DNA of 22,317 nucleotides from Pseudomonadota bacterium. GTDB lineage: Bacteria > Pseudomonadota > Gammaproteobacteria > Steroidobacterales > Steroidobacteraceae. The stretch's first letter is position 1; every line of letters begins with the position of its first letter. The translations under genes and the position numbers were made by a program. Below are positions 14,508-22,016 of the stretch, in pieces. A model generated the notes under the pieces. That model had not been told where the DNA came from. It saw nothing but the letters and a program-made list of their open reading frames with translations, and did not search any database. The stretch spans positions 1 to 22,317 of the forward strand of contig CANGMU010000011.1 of NCBI GenBank assembly GCA_947454665.1, written 5' to 3'.

Positions 14508-16367
14508 TCATTCGACGCCGAATGCCAGCAGCGCATTGCCCGTGGTGCCACCCACGACACCGAAGCCGGAGCCGACATACACGCGCCCGTCGACGACGAC
14601 CGCGCCACCGGATGCAATCGATCCACCCTTCGTCGGCACCTTGTTCACGGCGTCGAAGCTGCGGTTGGTTTCGTATTGCCAGAGCACGCGCCCGTCGAGC
14701 GCAGACAGCGCATTGAGCCGACCATCGCCGCCGCCGACGAACACCAGGTCCGGCGTTGCCGTGGTGCCTGCCGCATTGCCCGTGGGCTTGCCCTCGAAGT
14801 TCGTGCGCCAGAGCGGCGACAGATCCGACGTGTTCACGGCGATGACGCCGCCGGTCGTCAGCCCGTAGTAACTCACGACAGGACCGATCGCACCGCCCCA
14901 CAGGATGCCGGTGGCGCGCACCTGCGTGCCGGTGCTGCTGCCGGGCGGGTTTTCACCGACGACAGGGCCGGTGAGGTTGCGGCGCCAGACCAGCGCACCG
15001 TCGCGGTCCGGATCCAGCGCGAGGATGTCACCGGGCTTCGTGCCCACCAGCAAGACCTCGCGGCCAGCCACCTTGCGCAGCACCACAGAAGCCGGAATGT
15101 CCCAGTCGGGCCCCTGCTGGGGCGGGCAGTTGTTCACCGCATCCTTCACCGGACAACCGACGAGAAAACTGTCGTTCTTGAAGACCTGGTAGGACCAGGC
15201 GACGCGGCCACTGTCCATGTCCAGCGCCATCACCGCATCGGAGGTCGGCGCAGCGGGCGCGGTCGTGGCATCACCCGTGCCGAAATACACGCGACGACGC
15301 GCGGAATCGACCGTCGGCGTATTCCATACCGGCGCACCGGACGGCCCGTACAGCATCGTGCCCGCGGCGTTCTTGCCCAGCGGCTTTGCGCCATCGGGGA
15401 TCACCGGCGTATGCCAGCGCATGCGGCCCGTCGCTGCATCGACCGCTGCCACCGCACCGATGGACTGGCAGCAGGGATAGTCCTTCACTGAGGCGGCGAT
15501 GCCCTCCCAGGACGAGACCGGCACATAAAGCCTGCCATCGTGGTACGCGGGCGCCGCCGTGATGCGGTTCGAATAGTGCTTGCCGACGTGGCGCGTCCAC
15601 AGCAATTTGCCGCTGCGCGCATCCAGCGCATACAGGTTCGCCTGCAGGTCACCGAAGAACACGGCGGTGCGCATCGCGCCGTTGATCTTGAGGGTCGCAA
15701 GCGTCATCGCATTGCGCACGCCGGACTTCGCGCTGAAGGACCAGTACACGCAGCCGGTCTTCGCATCGAGCGAATAGATGTATCCCGTGTCCGCGCCGAC
15801 GAACACTCGGCCATCGACGACCGTGGGCTGGCTGTAGGACGAGCTGGAGTTCGGCAGGCCGAAGGCCCACAACAGTTTCAGCTTCGACACGTTCGCGGCA
15901 TCGAGTCGCGCATGCATGGCGGGCTGGAAGCGGGAGTTCATGCGATCCACGCCCCAGCCGTTCCACAGAGGGCCCGCATCGAGCTCGACCGGGCCACCAT
16001 CCTGCGTACAACGATTGGGCATGTGCCGCGCATCCAGCGTGCCGGAAGCGCCCAGCGGCCGGCCGGAGAGCGATGCAGCGACCTTGTGCCGCTGCAAGTC
16101 GGTCAGCGTGTCGCCGACCGTCTTCATGATGCCCGTCGTAAGCGCCTTGAAGATGCGCTCCGGCGGCATGGCCCGCAGCTGGGCAGGCGTGGGCGCACGT
16201 TCGACGGCGGGGTTCCCATGGCAGGACGTGCAATGCTGCTGGAAGACGATGAAGCCATATTCGGTGTCATTCGTCGGCGACGTGTCGCCCGAACCGAATG
16301 CGGCTTGCGCAGCGGACACGGTCTGCGCGAAGGCGCAGAGCGAGAGCAGCAGGGCTGCATGACGCAT
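14508..16367 (-). CDS. Cytochrome c - PQQ fusion dehydrogenase resembling polyvinyl-alcohol dehydrogenase
   Basis: 619 residues from the ATG at 16367, which opens a Sec signal (MRHAALLLSLCAFAQTVSA); an in-frame extension to 16589 is not supported. Domain 1 (about 25-115) is a monohaem cytochrome c with C46-T-S-C-H50 and Met81 in TTGIMKT as likely sixth ligand. Domain 2 is a PQQ propeller with blades such as VFVGADTGYIYSLDAKTGCVYW and LYALDARSGKLLW, vicinal Cys299-Cys300 and Asp421/Asp423 in QGPDWDIPAS. Cytochrome at the N-terminus, the CC pair and the GPDxD segment match the polyvinyl-alcohol dehydrogenase family (usually about 640 residues). The Asp two after the WD position is replaced by Pro, unlike the other quinoprotein here. 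It acts in the periplasm on a secondary alcohol or polyol; the true substrate is open. First gene of a unit with VOC and SnoaL-like proteins. Confidence 0.9.
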   Translation of the reverse strand: MRHAALLLSLCAFAQTVSAAQAAFGSGDTSPTNDTEYGFIVFQQHCTSCHGNPAVERAPTPAQLRAMPPERIFKALTTGIMKTVGDTLTDLQRHKVAASLSGRPLGASGTLDARHMPNRCTQDGGPVELDAGPLWNGWGVDRMNSRFQPAMHARLDAANVSKLKLLWAFGLPNSSSSYSQPTVVDGRVFVGADTGYIYSLDAKTGCVYWSFSAKSGVRNAMTLATLKINGAMRTAVFFGDLQANLYALDARSGKLLWTRHVGKHYSNRITAAPAYHDGRLYVPVSSWEGIAASVKDYPCCQSIGAVAAVDAATGRMRWHTPVIPDGAKPLGKNAAGTMLYGPSGAPVWNTPTVDSARRRVYFGTGDATTAPAAPTSDAVMALDMDSGRVAWSYQVFKNDSFLVGCPVKDAVNNCPPQQGPDWDIPASVVLRKVAGREVLLVGTKPGDILALDPDRDGALVWRRNLTGPVVGENPPGSSTGTQVRATGILWGGAIGPVVSYYGLTTGGVIAVNTSDLSPLWRTNFEGKPTGNAAGTTATPDLVFVGGGDGRLNALSALDGRVLWQYETNRSFDAVNKVPTKGGSIASGGAVVVDGRVYVGSGFGVVGGTTGNALLAFGVE

Positions 16368-16398
16368 GGACCACCCCTTTACTTTTGTTGTGCCCACC

Positions 16399-16428
16399 GT
16401 TGTACTCGAAACGACAAGGTCGGCGCAA
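16399..16428 (-). promoter_or_regulatory. Candidate promoter for the PVA-dehydrogenase-like operon
   Basis: On the minus strand TTGCGC (16428-16423) is followed after 18 bases by TACAAC (16404-16399). Transcription would start near 16392, about 25 bases upstream of the ATG at 16367. Spacing and sequence parallel the element proposed at 10958-10987. Confidence 0.35.
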
Positions 16429-16461
16429 AGACCGGCCCTGACTGACCAATCGGGGGTTCCT

Positions 16462-18084
16462 ATGTCGAAGCATTTCACGCGTCGCGAGCTGCTGGCCACC
16501 GGCGCGCTCGCTCCTCTGGCCGCACCGGCCCTGGCCCAGATGGCCTCCGGGCCGATCGTTGAGACAGCGAGCGGCAAGGTCCGCGGCATCAGCGAGCGCG
16601 GCGTCCTCGTGTTCCGCGGCCTGCCTTACGGCGCGCCGACGGGCGGTGCGAACCGTTTCATGCCGCCGCAGCCCGTGAAGCCCTGGAAGGGCGTGCGAGA
16701 CGCCGTGCTTTTCGGCTCGAGCTCCCCGCAGACGAGCCCACTCGGCAGCCAGCCGGATCCCATCATGGACGCGGCCCTGCCCCATGATCCGCCGGCCGTG
16801 CGCGAGGCCGAGGACTGCCTCGTCGTAAACGTGTGGACGCCGGCCGTCACCGGCAAGCGCCCAGTCATGGTCTGGCTGCATGGCGGCGGCTTCTCGTCCG
16901 GCTCAGCGGCCTATCCGCTGTACGACGGCGCCAACCTCGCCCGCGGCGGCGACGTGGTCTTCGTCGGCGTGAACCATCGCCTTAACGTGTTCGGCTATAC
17001 GCACCTGGCCGGTGTCGGCGGCGAAGCCTTCGCCAGCTCGGGCAACGTGGGCGTGCTCGACATCGTCGAAGTGCTGAAGTGGATCCGGACGAACATCGCC
17101 GCCTTCGGGGGCGACGCGGGCAACGTCACGATCTTCGGCGAATCCGGTGGCGGCGCGAAAGTCTCGACGTTGCTGGCCATGCCGGCGGCGAAGGGCCTGT
17201 TCCACAAGGCCATCATCCAGAGCGGCCCGGGCATGCGTTCGGTCACCGCGGAAGATGCGAACAAGGCCAGCGCCCTGTTGCTGGCGGAACTGGGGCTCAA
17301 GGCCAACGACGTGAAGGGCCTGCAGGCCGCGCCGACCGAGGCCGTGCTGAAGGCCTATTTCGCGATCCAGCCGAAGCTGCGGGCAGCGGGCATCGGCGCC
17401 AGCTTCTCGCCGGTCGTCGATGGCCTGGCGCTGCCGCGCCATCCCTTCGATCCGGACGCGCCGGACGTATCGGCTGACGTGCCGCTCCTGATCGGCAGCA
17501 ACCGCACGGAAGCCACCTTCCCGCCCTTCCTGCCGGACATCACGCAGCTGCAGCACCTGGATGAAGCCGGTCTGCGCGCACGCGTGAAGGGCATGTTCCC
17601 GAAGGGCGACGTGGATGCGGTCGTCACGACCTATCGCGCGGCGAACCCGACGGCTTCGCCCTTCGACCTGCTGATCTACATCACGACGGACCGCACGCTG
17701 GGCGCGAACACGATCGTGCTGGCGGAGCGCAAGCTCGCGCGCGGCAAGGCGCCGGTCTATGTCTATCGCTTCGACTGGGAAACACGCGTGATGGACGGCA
17801 TCCGCCGCGCCATGCACACGGTCGAGATCCCCTTCGTCATGGACAACCTCAACAGCCAGGCCGGCCTGATCGGTACGCCGAAGGAAGGCCCCGCGCTGGC
17901 TGCCACGCTGAGCACGGCCTGGAGCACCTTCGCGCGCACCGGCGCACCGGCTGGCCCCGGCCTGCCGGCCTGGCCGTCGTACTCCACCAGCAACCGCAAG
18001 GTGATGGTCTTCAACAAGACCAGCTATCTCGCGGACGATCCGGGCGGCAACGAACGCCGCGCCGTGCTGAAGGCGATGGGCTGA
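16462..18084 (+). CDS. Tat-exported type-B carboxylesterase
   Basis: 540 residues from the ATG at 16462, with GGGGG five bases upstream; an in-frame start at 16366 would put 32 residues ahead of the signal. The N-terminus FTRRELLATGALAPLAAPAL is a Tat-type signal. The fold is unmistakable: EDCLVVNVWTP at 117-127, oxyanion HGGGF at 140-144, nucleophile Ser228 in GESGGG, Glu350 in GSNRTEATF and His452 in AMHTVEIPFV, completing a Ser-Glu-His triad. Such enzymes hydrolyse carboxylic esters, often bulky or aromatic ones. The gene is divergent from the PVA-dehydrogenase-like operon with only 94 bases between starts, so the two may be co-regulated. A bidirectional hairpin follows. Confidence 0.94.
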   Translation: MSKHFTRRELLATGALAPLAAPALAQMASGPIVETASGKVRGISERGVLVFRGLPYGAPTGGANRFMPPQPVKPWKGVRDAVLFGSSSPQTSPLGSQPDPIMDAALPHDPPAVREAEDCLVVNVWTPAVTGKRPVMVWLHGGGFSSGSAAYPLYDGANLARGGDVVFVGVNHRLNVFGYTHLAGVGGEAFASSGNVGVLDIVEVLKWIRTNIAAFGGDAGNVTIFGESGGGAKVSTLLAMPAAKGLFHKAIIQSGPGMRSVTAEDANKASALLLAELGLKANDVKGLQAAPTEAVLKAYFAIQPKLRAAGIGASFSPVVDGLALPRHPFDPDAPDVSADVPLLIGSNRTEATFPPFLPDITQLQHLDEAGLRARVKGMFPKGDVDAVVTTYRAANPTASPFDLLIYITTDRTLGANTIVLAERKLARGKAPVYVYRFDWETRVMDGIRRAMHTVEIPFVMDNLNSQAGLIGTPKEGPALAATLSTAWSTFARTGAPAGPGLPAWPSYSTSNRKVMVFNKTSYLADDPGGNERRAVLKAMG

Positions 18085-18090
18085 AACGAA

Positions 18091-18118
18091 ACAGGGCGCG
18101 GATTTCGCCGCGCCCTGT
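18091..18118. terminator. Bidirectional hairpin terminator
   Basis: A perfect 11-base-pair stem (ACAGGGCGCGG / CCGCGCCCTGT) with a 6-base loop lies between the stops of two convergent genes (18084 and 18140). The minus-strand side is followed by a T-rich stretch (TTCGTTTC), so it can serve the gene at 18140-18649; on the plus strand the T-run is short (CCCTTCT). Confidence 0.75.
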
Positions 18119-18139
18119 CCCTTCTGCCGCTGAATAGGA

Positions 18140-18649
18140 TTACTTGGCGGCCGGAGCAGCCTTCCCCTCGGCGATCGCCTTCATCTTCTTGAGCGCCGGC
18201 TCGAAGCTCGCGCGGCGACGCGCCAGGTCGGCATCCTTCGCGGCCTGATCCGGCTTGTCCGAGACATCCAGCACCAGCGTGTAGATCAGCTTGGACGTCT
18301 TCTTCGAGACGACCTTCGCTTCCATGAATCCGTGGTAGAGGCTGTAGAACTGGCCTTCCCGGACCGGCTGCGTGTAGCCGTAGGATAGGTCCGTCTGCGC
18401 CACCAGGATTTCCAGCACGCGGCCGCCTGCCAGCGCACGCACGGTGCCCATGCCACCGTCACCCGAGGTGATCTTGCACTCCAGGCCCAGCCACTCCTGG
18501 ATGTCGCAGTACTTGCCGACCTTCGCCCAGACCTCGGCCGCGGGACGATCGATGTCGATCTCCATGCGGACCGTCTTGTACTCCGGCTCCGCGGCCATCG
18601 CCTGGCCGGCCAGCATCAGGGCGCCGAGCGCCAGCATCTTCTTGATCAT
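18140..18649 (-). CDS. Secreted SRPBCC (START-like) protein
   Basis: 169 residues with a Sec signal peptide (MIKKMLALGALMLAGQAMA). The mature part is a polyketide cyclase/dehydrase-type SRPBCC domain: MEIDIDRPAAEVWAKVGKYCDIQEWL, then GGMGTVRALAGGRVLEILVAQ, LSYGYTQPV and a closing helix. It is a hydrophobic-ligand pocket fold. A Lys/Ala-rich tail (LKKMKAIAEGKAAPAAK) extends the C-terminus. Members bind or transform lipid-like or aromatic compounds; a secreted form suggests binding of a periplasmic hydrophobic substrate. An AAGGA site lies about 9 bases before the ATG at 18649. A fragment of a short-chain dehydrogenase gene lies 46 bases upstream on the same strand, so the gene once followed it in an operon. 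Confidence 0.85.
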   Translation of the reverse strand: MIKKMLALGALMLAGQAMAAEPEYKTVRMEIDIDRPAAEVWAKVGKYCDIQEWLGLECKITSGDGGMGTVRALAGGRVLEILVAQTDLSYGYTQPVREGQFYSLYHGFMEAKVVSKKTSKLIYTLVLDVSDKPDQAAKDADLARRRASFEPALKKMKAIAEGKAAPAAK

Positions 18650-18695
18650 CACGTCTTGTCCTTGTTCTTGTGATTGTGGAATCGGGGCGCAAAGC

Positions 18696-18764
18696 CTACT
18701 GCGCCAGATAGCCGCCGTCGACCGGGGCATGGCAGCCCGTGAACCGCGCGACCTTGTCATTTGA
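18696..18764 (-). pseudogene. Remnant of the C-terminus of a short-chain dehydrogenase/reductase
   Basis: Reading the minus strand from 18764 to the stop codon at 18698-18696 gives SNDKVARFTGCHAPVDGGYL then AQ and stop. The pattern T-G-x4-V-D-G-G-Y close to a stop codon is the standard end of classical SDR enzymes (compare TG....VDGG). Upstream in the same frame the reading stays open but loses all similarity and enters the nucleoside transporter gene on the other strand. The body of the enzyme is therefore gone, presumably by a deletion or by rearrangement that joined the transporter here. Confidence 0.65.
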
Positions 18765-18799
18765 CGCGGCGCAGCCCCGCGGCGATGCTGCGACCGCAT

Positions 18800-20017
18800 A
18801 TGGCACAGATCCTCCAGTCCCTCGCCGGCATTGCCGGTTTCGTCGGCCTCGCCTGGCTGCTCAGCGAAAACCGCCGCGCCGTGCCCTGGCGCGCCGTCGT
18901 TGCAGGCCTGCTGCTGCAAACGGTGCTGGCCCTCGCCGCGCTGAAGCTGCCCTTCATCCAGACGGCCTTCCAGTCGATCAACAGCGCGCTGGGCTCGCTG
19001 GAAAAAGCCACGCAAGCTGGCACATCGCTCGTCTTCGGCTATCTCGGTGGCGCGAAGGCACCCTTCGACGAGACGGACCCGGGCGCCGGATTCATTCTGG
19101 CCTTCCGGGCGCTGCCGCTGGTCATCCTGATCAGCGCGCTGTCCTCGCTGCTGTATTACTGGCGTGTCCTGCCGCTGATCGTGCGCGCCCTGTCCTGGGT
19201 GCTGGAACGCGTGATGGGCATCGGCGGCGCGCTGGGGCTTTCCGCCGCGGCCAATGTCTTCGTCGGCCAGGTGGAAGCGCCGCTGGTCGTGAAGCCTTAT
19301 CTCTCGCGCATCACGCGCGGCGAACTGTTCGCCATCATGACTGGCGGCATGGCTTCCACGTCGGGCACGGTGCTGTTCCTGGAAGCGGCCATCCTGCGCG
19401 ACATCGTGCCGGATGCGATCTCGCACATGCTGATCGCCTCCATCATCTCGGCACCGGCGGCGCTGGCCCTGTCCTTCGTGATGGTGCCGCCGGGCGAGCA
19501 GCCCACGGGCGGAAAGCTTGCGATGAAATCGGAAGCCGAAAACGCGATGGACGCCATCACGCGCGGCACCTTCGACGGCGCCCAGCTGTTCGGCAGCATC
19601 ATCGCGATGCTGATCGTCTTCGTGGCGCTGGTGACGCTGACCAACCTGATCATCGCACCGCTGTCGCTGCAGTCCCTGCTGGGCTGGTGCATGGCGCCGG
19701 TGGCGTGGATGTCCGGCGTGCCCTGGGCCGAGGCCCATGCTGCCGGCATGCTGATCGGCAGCAAGACGGTGCTCAACGAGATCGTCGCCTACCTGGACCT
19801 GGCGAAGATGACGGAGCTTTCCGACCGCACCCGCCTGTTGATGACCTATGCGCTGTGCGGTTTCGCCAACTTCGGTTCGCTCGGCATCCTGATCGGCGGC
19901 ATGAGCGCGATGTGCCCGGAGCGACGCAGCGAGGTCGTGCAGCTGGGGCTGCGCTCGATCCTCGCCGGCACCTTCACGACGTGCCTGATGGCTGCAACGG
20001 TCGGTCTGTTCGTCTGA
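18800..20017 (+). CDS. Concentrative nucleoside transporter (NupC/CNT family)
   Basis: 405 residues from the ATG at 18800, which gives the usual CNT start (AQILQSLAGIAGFVGLAWLLSENRR); ATG 18785 and TTG 18761 are alternatives and none has a clear ribosome site. Many membrane segments are present. Family signatures include GAGFILAFRALPLVILISAL, GIGGALGLSAAANVFVGQVEAPLVVKPY (the nucleoside and sodium/proton binding re-entrant region, shown here only in outline), FAIMTGGMASTSGTVL, and CGFANFGSLGILIGG near the end. The transporter imports nucleosides across the inner membrane using an ion gradient. The 3' end overlaps the convergent sterol-desaturase gene by 44 bases. Confidence 0.93.
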   Translation: MAQILQSLAGIAGFVGLAWLLSENRRAVPWRAVVAGLLLQTVLALAALKLPFIQTAFQSINSALGSLEKATQAGTSLVFGYLGGAKAPFDETDPGAGFILAFRALPLVILISALSSLLYYWRVLPLIVRALSWVLERVMGIGGALGLSAAANVFVGQVEAPLVVKPYLSRITRGELFAIMTGGMASTSGTVLFLEAAILRDIVPDAISHMLIASIISAPAALALSFVMVPPGEQPTGGKLAMKSEAENAMDAITRGTFDGAQLFGSIIAMLIVFVALVTLTNLIIAPLSLQSLLGWCMAPVAWMSGVPWAEAHAAGMLIGSKTVLNEIVAYLDLAKMTELSDRTRLLMTYALCGFANFGSLGILIGGMSAMCPERRSEVVQLGLRSILAGTFTTCLMAATVGLFV

Positions 20018-21017
20018 TCGTCGCCGCGGCCGCGAAGAAAGGCCCTTTCAGGAATCGCCACAGCGTGCGGTGCGGGTTGTTGTCGCCCAGCTCTTCCATC
20101 GACGCACCGAGGATCGGCTTTTCACCGGGCTCCGGGATGTAGAGCGTTCCGGCCAGCTGGTCCCATAGCGTGAGCCCGCCGGTGATGCCGAAATTCTTGT
20201 CCCGATGCTTCAGCTGCGCGCCGTGATGGAACGGGTGGAAGTGCGGCGGATAGAAGATCTTGTCGAGCGCGCGGCCGAAGGAGATCGGCACGTGTGAATG
20301 CTCGAAGCCCTGCAGCACATGCAGGATCGCGCCGATGTAGGTCATGTACAGCGCACCGGTCGCGCTGGCCTCGACGCCGCAGAGATACATCAGGCCTCCG
20401 CCCAGCAGGCCGCCACCGGCATTCATGTAAAGCAGGCGGATGAACATGTCGACCGGATGCGTGCGGATGAAGATCGGGTGCAGCACTTCGGGCGAGTGGT
20501 GGCCCTTGTGGAACTCCCAGAAGAACGCGACCTTGTGGCCCTGGTAATGCCAGGCAAAGCGCGCGATATCCGCCCCCAGCAATGTGAAGACAACCTGCAG
20601 CAGCACCGCCCAGCCACCGGCCGGAACGGCCCAGGCCACTGCGCCATAGTGCCGCAGGAGCCAGACCTGCACCGCACCGGCGCCGATGGTCAGACCGGCG
20701 AAGAGCACGAAGTTCGCCACCCAGGAGAACGGCAGCCAGGCCAGGCCCACCTTGAACGACCGGTGCGTGTAGATGGATTCGGGGAAGAGGTGCTTCAGCG
20801 CGCCGAGCAGAGAGAAGGGCTCGCCCTTTCGACGCAGGAAAAACAGGTAGATAAAGGTCCCCAGCACGATGAAGCCGACGTAGGACTTCAGGACGTTCCC
20901 CATCGACCCCAGCGCGAAGCCGAGGAAAGGCTGGTGCGTCGATTCGCTGTGGGGAACCAGGTATTCCCAGGCCCATTGGCCCACTGCCACCAGCATGTCG
21001 TGAAGCTGATCCATCAT
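19974..21017 (-). CDS. Sterol desaturase / fatty acid hydroxylase family membrane protein
   Basis: 347 residues starting at ATG 21017; the next codon is also ATG (21014) and lies at a better distance from GGGGG, so the protein may be one residue shorter. Several membrane segments precede the diiron histidine clusters: H157-x3-H161 (WHYQGH), H170-x2-H173-H174 (FHKGHHS), H240-S-H242 and H261-x2-H264-H265 (HFHPFHHG). This is the complete set for the family, which inserts oxygen or double bonds into lipids in the membrane. Bacterial members act on carotenoids, hopanoids, fatty acids or ornithine lipids, so the lipid is not known. The end overlaps the nucleoside transporter by 44 bases, tail to tail. 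It is divergent from yqhA. Confidence 0.92.
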   Translation of the reverse strand: MMDQLHDMLVAVGQWAWEYLVPHSESTHQPFLGFALGSMGNVLKSYVGFIVLGTFIYLFFLRRKGEPFSLLGALKHLFPESIYTHRSFKVGLAWLPFSWVANFVLFAGLTIGAGAVQVWLLRHYGAVAWAVPAGGWAVLLQVVFTLLGADIARFAWHYQGHKVAFFWEFHKGHHSPEVLHPIFIRTHPVDMFIRLLYMNAGGGLLGGGLMYLCGVEASATGALYMTYIGAILHVLQGFEHSHVPISFGRALDKIFYPPHFHPFHHGAQLKHRDKNFGITGGLTLWDQLAGTLYIPEPGEKPILGASMEELGDNNPHRTLWRFLKGPFFAAAATIRRTDRPLQPSGTS

Positions 21018-21135
21018 GACCCCCGGGATCCAGGCTCTAGTTGTTATCGGCCGACCCTATCACCGGCCTCGAAGCCCTTCCACCCCGACTGACCTGCCGG
21101 TAGGCTTGTTGACTTGCCAAGGAGTGATCGACGCC

Positions 21136-21678
21136 ATGCAGATCGAAAACCTCATCGAGAACCTGATCTACAAGGCCCGTTGGATACTGGTGGTCTTCCA
21201 TCTGGTGCTCGTGGTCTCGCTGGCAGGCTTCGCCGCGAAATTCGTCACGATCTTCTGGCACTACATCTCGCACGTCTTCGTGCTGAGCGAAATCGAGACG
21301 TTGATCGAATTGCTCAGCCTCGTCGACATGACACTTCTAGCCAACCTGATCCTCATCGTGATCTTCAGCGGCTATGAGAACTTCGTATCGATCATCGGCG
21401 TGGCGGTAGACAGCCCAGACCGGCCGAAGTGGATGGGCGAAGTCGATTTCAGCGGCCTGAAACTCAAGCTGATTGGGTCGATGGTCGCCCTGTCCGGTAT
21501 CAAGCTGCTGGGCACGTTCCTGTCGATTCCTGCTGCAGAAAGCAACGTACCCGCAGGCTGGACCTCACACGACACGCACCTGGCCTGGATGGTGATCATT
21601 CACCTGACTTTCGTCGTGACCGGGGTGCTGTATGCCTGGTCGGAGCGACTCTCCCACAAGCCCGGCAAGGGGCATTGA
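21136..21678 (+). CDS. yqhA: YqhA-family (UPF0114) inner-membrane protein
   Basis: 180 residues from the ATG at 21136; AAGGAG lies 12 bases upstream. The in-frame GTG at 21124 overlaps that site and is unlikely. The protein matches the UPF0114/YqhA pattern: IENLIYKARWILVVFHLVLV at the start, LIELLSLVDMTLLANL and FSGYENFVS in the centre, LKLKLIGSMVALSGIKLL, and WMVIIHLTFVVTG near the end. It has four predicted membrane segments. The family is widespread in Gammaproteobacteria and its function is unknown. Compared with the E. coli protein (about 164 residues) it is slightly longer in the central loop. Confidence 0.9.
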   Translation: MQIENLIENLIYKARWILVVFHLVLVVSLAGFAAKFVTIFWHYISHVFVLSEIETLIELLSLVDMTLLANLILIVIFSGYENFVSIIGVAVDSPDRPKWMGEVDFSGLKLKLIGSMVALSGIKLLGTFLSIPAAESNVPAGWTSHDTHLAWMVIIHLTFVVTGVLYAWSERLSHKPGKGH

Positions 21679-21684
21679 ATGCCG

Positions 21685-21719
21685 CAGCCAGCTGCCGCGT
21701 TGCCTAACGCAGCTGGCTG
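21685..21719. terminator. Bidirectional hairpin overlapping the end of ybiI
   Basis: CAGCCAGCT pairs with AGCTGGCTG (9 bases), and inside it GCGTT pairs with AACGC around a 4-base GCCT loop, with a 3-base bulge (GCC). The structure starts 6 bases after the yqhA stop. It contains the last codons and stop of ybiI (21704-21706), so the coding sequence for the conserved C-terminal SQLR doubles as part of the stem. A short T-rich run (TCCTT) follows on the plus strand. Confidence 0.6.
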
Positions 21720-21970
21720 TCCTTGCTGCCGCGACGGTTATAGCTGCTGAAGGCGGATTCCTCCGCATCGGCGGCGGACTGGCAGTTCACGCACAGCCGA
21801 ACCCCCGGCACGGCGTCACGCCGGGCTTGCGGGATCTCGGCTTCACACGCTTCGCAGTGCGCAAGGCCAGGGCCTTGGGCGAGCCGCGCACGGGCTCGCG
21901 CGACAGCATCCTCGATGCTGTCGTCGATCTGCTGCTGCACAGCGCCGTCAGCTGTCCAGCCACCTGCCAT
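21704..21970 (-). CDS. ybiI: YbiI-type DksA/TraR-family zinc-finger protein
   Basis: 88 residues, the same length as E. coli YbiI as I recall it. The N-terminus has a predicted helix (VQQQIDDSIEDAVARARARL), then a four-Cys zinc site C-E-A-C ... C-V-N-C with 17 residues between pairs, and the highly conserved tail SSYNRRGSKDSQLR. This is the small-protein branch of the DksA/TraR family; whether it binds RNA polymerase like DksA is not established. It stands alone, convergent with yqhA, and 46 bases downstream of a receiver-domain gene on the same strand. Confidence 0.93.
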   Translation of the reverse strand: MAGGWTADGAVQQQIDDSIEDAVARARARLAQGPGLAHCEACEAEIPQARRDAVPGVRLCVNCQSAADAEESAFSSYNRRGSKDSQLR

Positions 21971-22016
21971 CGCACACCTGCTTCATCGGTAACATCCTGC
22001 GGCGCGTCGGAGCTCG

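Noticed and set aside
14508..18084. A classic polyvinyl-alcohol degradation cluster
   Set aside because: The dehydrogenase has the right architecture, but the neighbouring esterase is a type-B carboxylesterase and no oxidised-PVA hydrolase is present, so PVA as substrate is not supported.
18739..20142. 467-codon plus-strand open frame overlapping the nucleoside transporter
   Set aside because: The transporter frame has membrane segments and CNT signatures; this one is Arg/Gly-rich and unmatched.
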